From Bacteroidota bacterium (GTDB lineage Bacteria; Bacteroidota; Bacteroidia; J057), in the NCBI GenBank assembly GCA_004292985.1, contig RDXT01000298.1, forward strand, positions 1-6,121: a DNA stretch of 6,121 nt. Reading direction: 5' to 3'. Positions within the stretch are counted from its first letter, which is position 1; every line of letters starts with the position of its first letter. Shown one piece after another: positions 5,230 through 6,121 of the stretch. The notes under the pieces are model-generated. The model did not search any database, was not told where the DNA came from, and saw only the letters and a program-made list of their open reading frames with translations. The translations under genes were made by a program, and so were the position numbers.

Positions 5230-6121
5230 CCCTCCAGGTGATCGGTTTTACCCTCTTTGCTGCTGCCTTTCTCCTCTTCGCAAGAGGTATTGTGAGCCGC
5301 AGCAATGGCAGATCTTTCAAGCCCCTGCCCGTTTTTGGATTGTTTGTCGCAGGCTTTGCGGTGGCCTTTTTCTCTCCCGCCGAAAGCCTTTTTTACCGCA
5401 TCGCACATCTCTTGCTTGAAGCCGGTGCGGGTGTAATGGCCGGGGCCGCCTATCTGGCCCTCCGCCGCGAAAAAGCCCTCCTCTTTGCCGCCCCCGGCAT
5501 TCTGGCCCTGATCCTGGGAGGCGCTATTTATTTCCTCGGATTCCTGATTCATGTGTTTGATAAGCCCTGGCAGCAAAACAGCTCCGCTGTCTCCCAGGCT
5601 CTCGTCGAACTGGGACCCGATGACAAGCCCGCCGAAATTCAGGTGATCCTCGACAAATACCATGCACGCCTCGAAAGGGCCTTCCCCAATATTTCGATGG
5701 CCGAAAGCGAAGACCTCGCACAATATTATATCGTGTATGTGGACTCTGCCATCCGCGACGCGCTGATGCTCGACCTGAAACACGATGTCGAAAACGTGGA
5801 CCACGTCGAGTCCAACGATCCCATCCGTGTAGAAGACCCCGCGCCAGAGCCTTCCGCTTCTTCGGGCAATGCTTTTCTCGCCAATGATCCCTATCTCCAG
5901 AACCAGTGGTATGCAGATAAGCTGGATTACAATGGGGTATATGCCTTTTTAAAAGAACACAAGCCTGCCCGCAAAGCCAAAGTAGCCATCGTGGATACGG
6001 GCGTGGACAGCGGACATGAAGACCTTTCGGGCATATATGAGCGCACAGGCGGCGAGGGCGACCAGGATCGCCACAGCCACGGCACCCACTGCGCGGGCCT
6101 GGCTACGGCTGCCACCAACAA
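5226..6121 (+). CDS. Membrane-anchored subtilisin-like (S8) serine protease, 3' end missing
   Basis: From ATG 5226 the frame is open for 298 codons to the window edge. Residues 1-111 hold about four hydrophobic segments (2-22, 34-50, 59-79, 86-110) with short loops, so the N-terminus is a membrane domain rather than a cleavable signal. Residues 136-205 look like a subtilase prodomain: YYIVYVDSAIRDAL, then VENVDHVESNDPIRVE, like the end of I9-type propeptides. A Pro/Ser-rich link follows, then the mature-like start NDPYLQNQWYADKL (220-233). The catalytic Asp is D257 in VAIVDTGVDSGHEDL, and the catalytic His is H285 in HSHGTHCAG. The Asp-to-His spacing is short (28 residues). The catalytic Ser and oxyanion Asn lie beyond the window. 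The start overlaps the stop of the preceding 74-residue gene. The substrate, and whether the active site faces the periplasm, are unknown; with an even number of helices it would depend on N-terminal orientation. Confidence 0.9.
   Translation, partial: MTLQVIGFTLFAAAFLLFARGIVSRSNGRSFKPLPVFGLFVAGFAVAFFSPAESLFYRIAHLLLEAGAGVMAGAAYLALRREKALLFAAPGILALILGGAIYFLGFLIHVFDKPWQQNSSAVSQALVELGPDDKPAEIQVILDKYHARLERAFPNISMAESEDLAQYYIVYVDSAIRDALMLDLKHDVENVDHVESNDPIRVEDPAPEPSASSGNAFLANDPYLQNQWYADKLDYNGVYAFLKEHKPARKAKVAIVDTGVDSGHEDLSGIYERTGGEGDQDRHSHGTHCAGLATAATN

Noticed and set aside
5199..5804. Minus-strand open frame of 201 codons
   Set aside because: It lies opposite the subtilase membrane domain and prodomain, where the plus frame has clear helices and catalytic motifs and a coupled start.

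Overview
The window looks like chromosomal DNA from a member of the Bacteroidota. The evidence is an SdhC-SdhA pair of the five-helix, menaquinone-linked type usual in that phylum. A minus-strand promoter fits both the Bacteroidota TTG...TAnnTTTG pattern and a sigma70-like pattern. There is also a YceI-domain lipoprotein of the kind common in that phylum, no strong Shine-Dalgarno sequences, and two short 9-bp-periodic dispersed-repeat remnants of a kind I recall from large Bacteroidota genomes. The base composition is fairly GC-rich for the phylum. That suggests an environmental lineage such as Saprospiria or Cytophagia rather than a gut Bacteroides, but this placement is inference.

Layout. 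Positions 1-2231, minus strand: sdhC followed after 13 bp by sdhA, which runs off the left edge; sdhB would be expected beyond it. Positions 2232-2431: a 200-bp divergent control region with a good promoter for sdhCA, a perfect 7-1-7 palindrome matching the PerR/Fur-family box pattern, and an 8-bp inverted repeat nearer the rightward gene. Positions 2432-3166, plus strand: a lipoprotein with a YceI (polyisoprenoid-binding) domain. Positions 3167-3300: a gap between convergent genes that holds the two repeat remnants. Positions 3301-4894, minus strand: a likely two-gene unit, a Cof-type HAD phosphatase followed by a RimJ/RimL-like GNAT acetyltransferase. Positions 5005-6121, plus strand: a 74-residue conserved-looking small protein whose stop overlaps (ATGA) the start of a membrane-anchored subtilisin-like protease. 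The protease runs off the right edge and has Asp and His of its catalytic triad inside the window.

How the genes may work together. SdhC/SdhA are the membrane anchor and flavoprotein of complex II (succinate:menaquinone oxidoreductase/fumarate reductase). The divergent YceI lipoprotein belongs to a family that binds polyprenyl lipids, including quinones in some members, so a shared redox- or metal-responsive switch is plausible though unproven. The small protein and the subtilase are almost certainly translationally coupled, so they probably act together.

Most of the window is ordinary housekeeping. The parts most worth a second look are the palindrome in the sdh/YceI divergent region and the coupled small-protein/membrane-subtilase pair.
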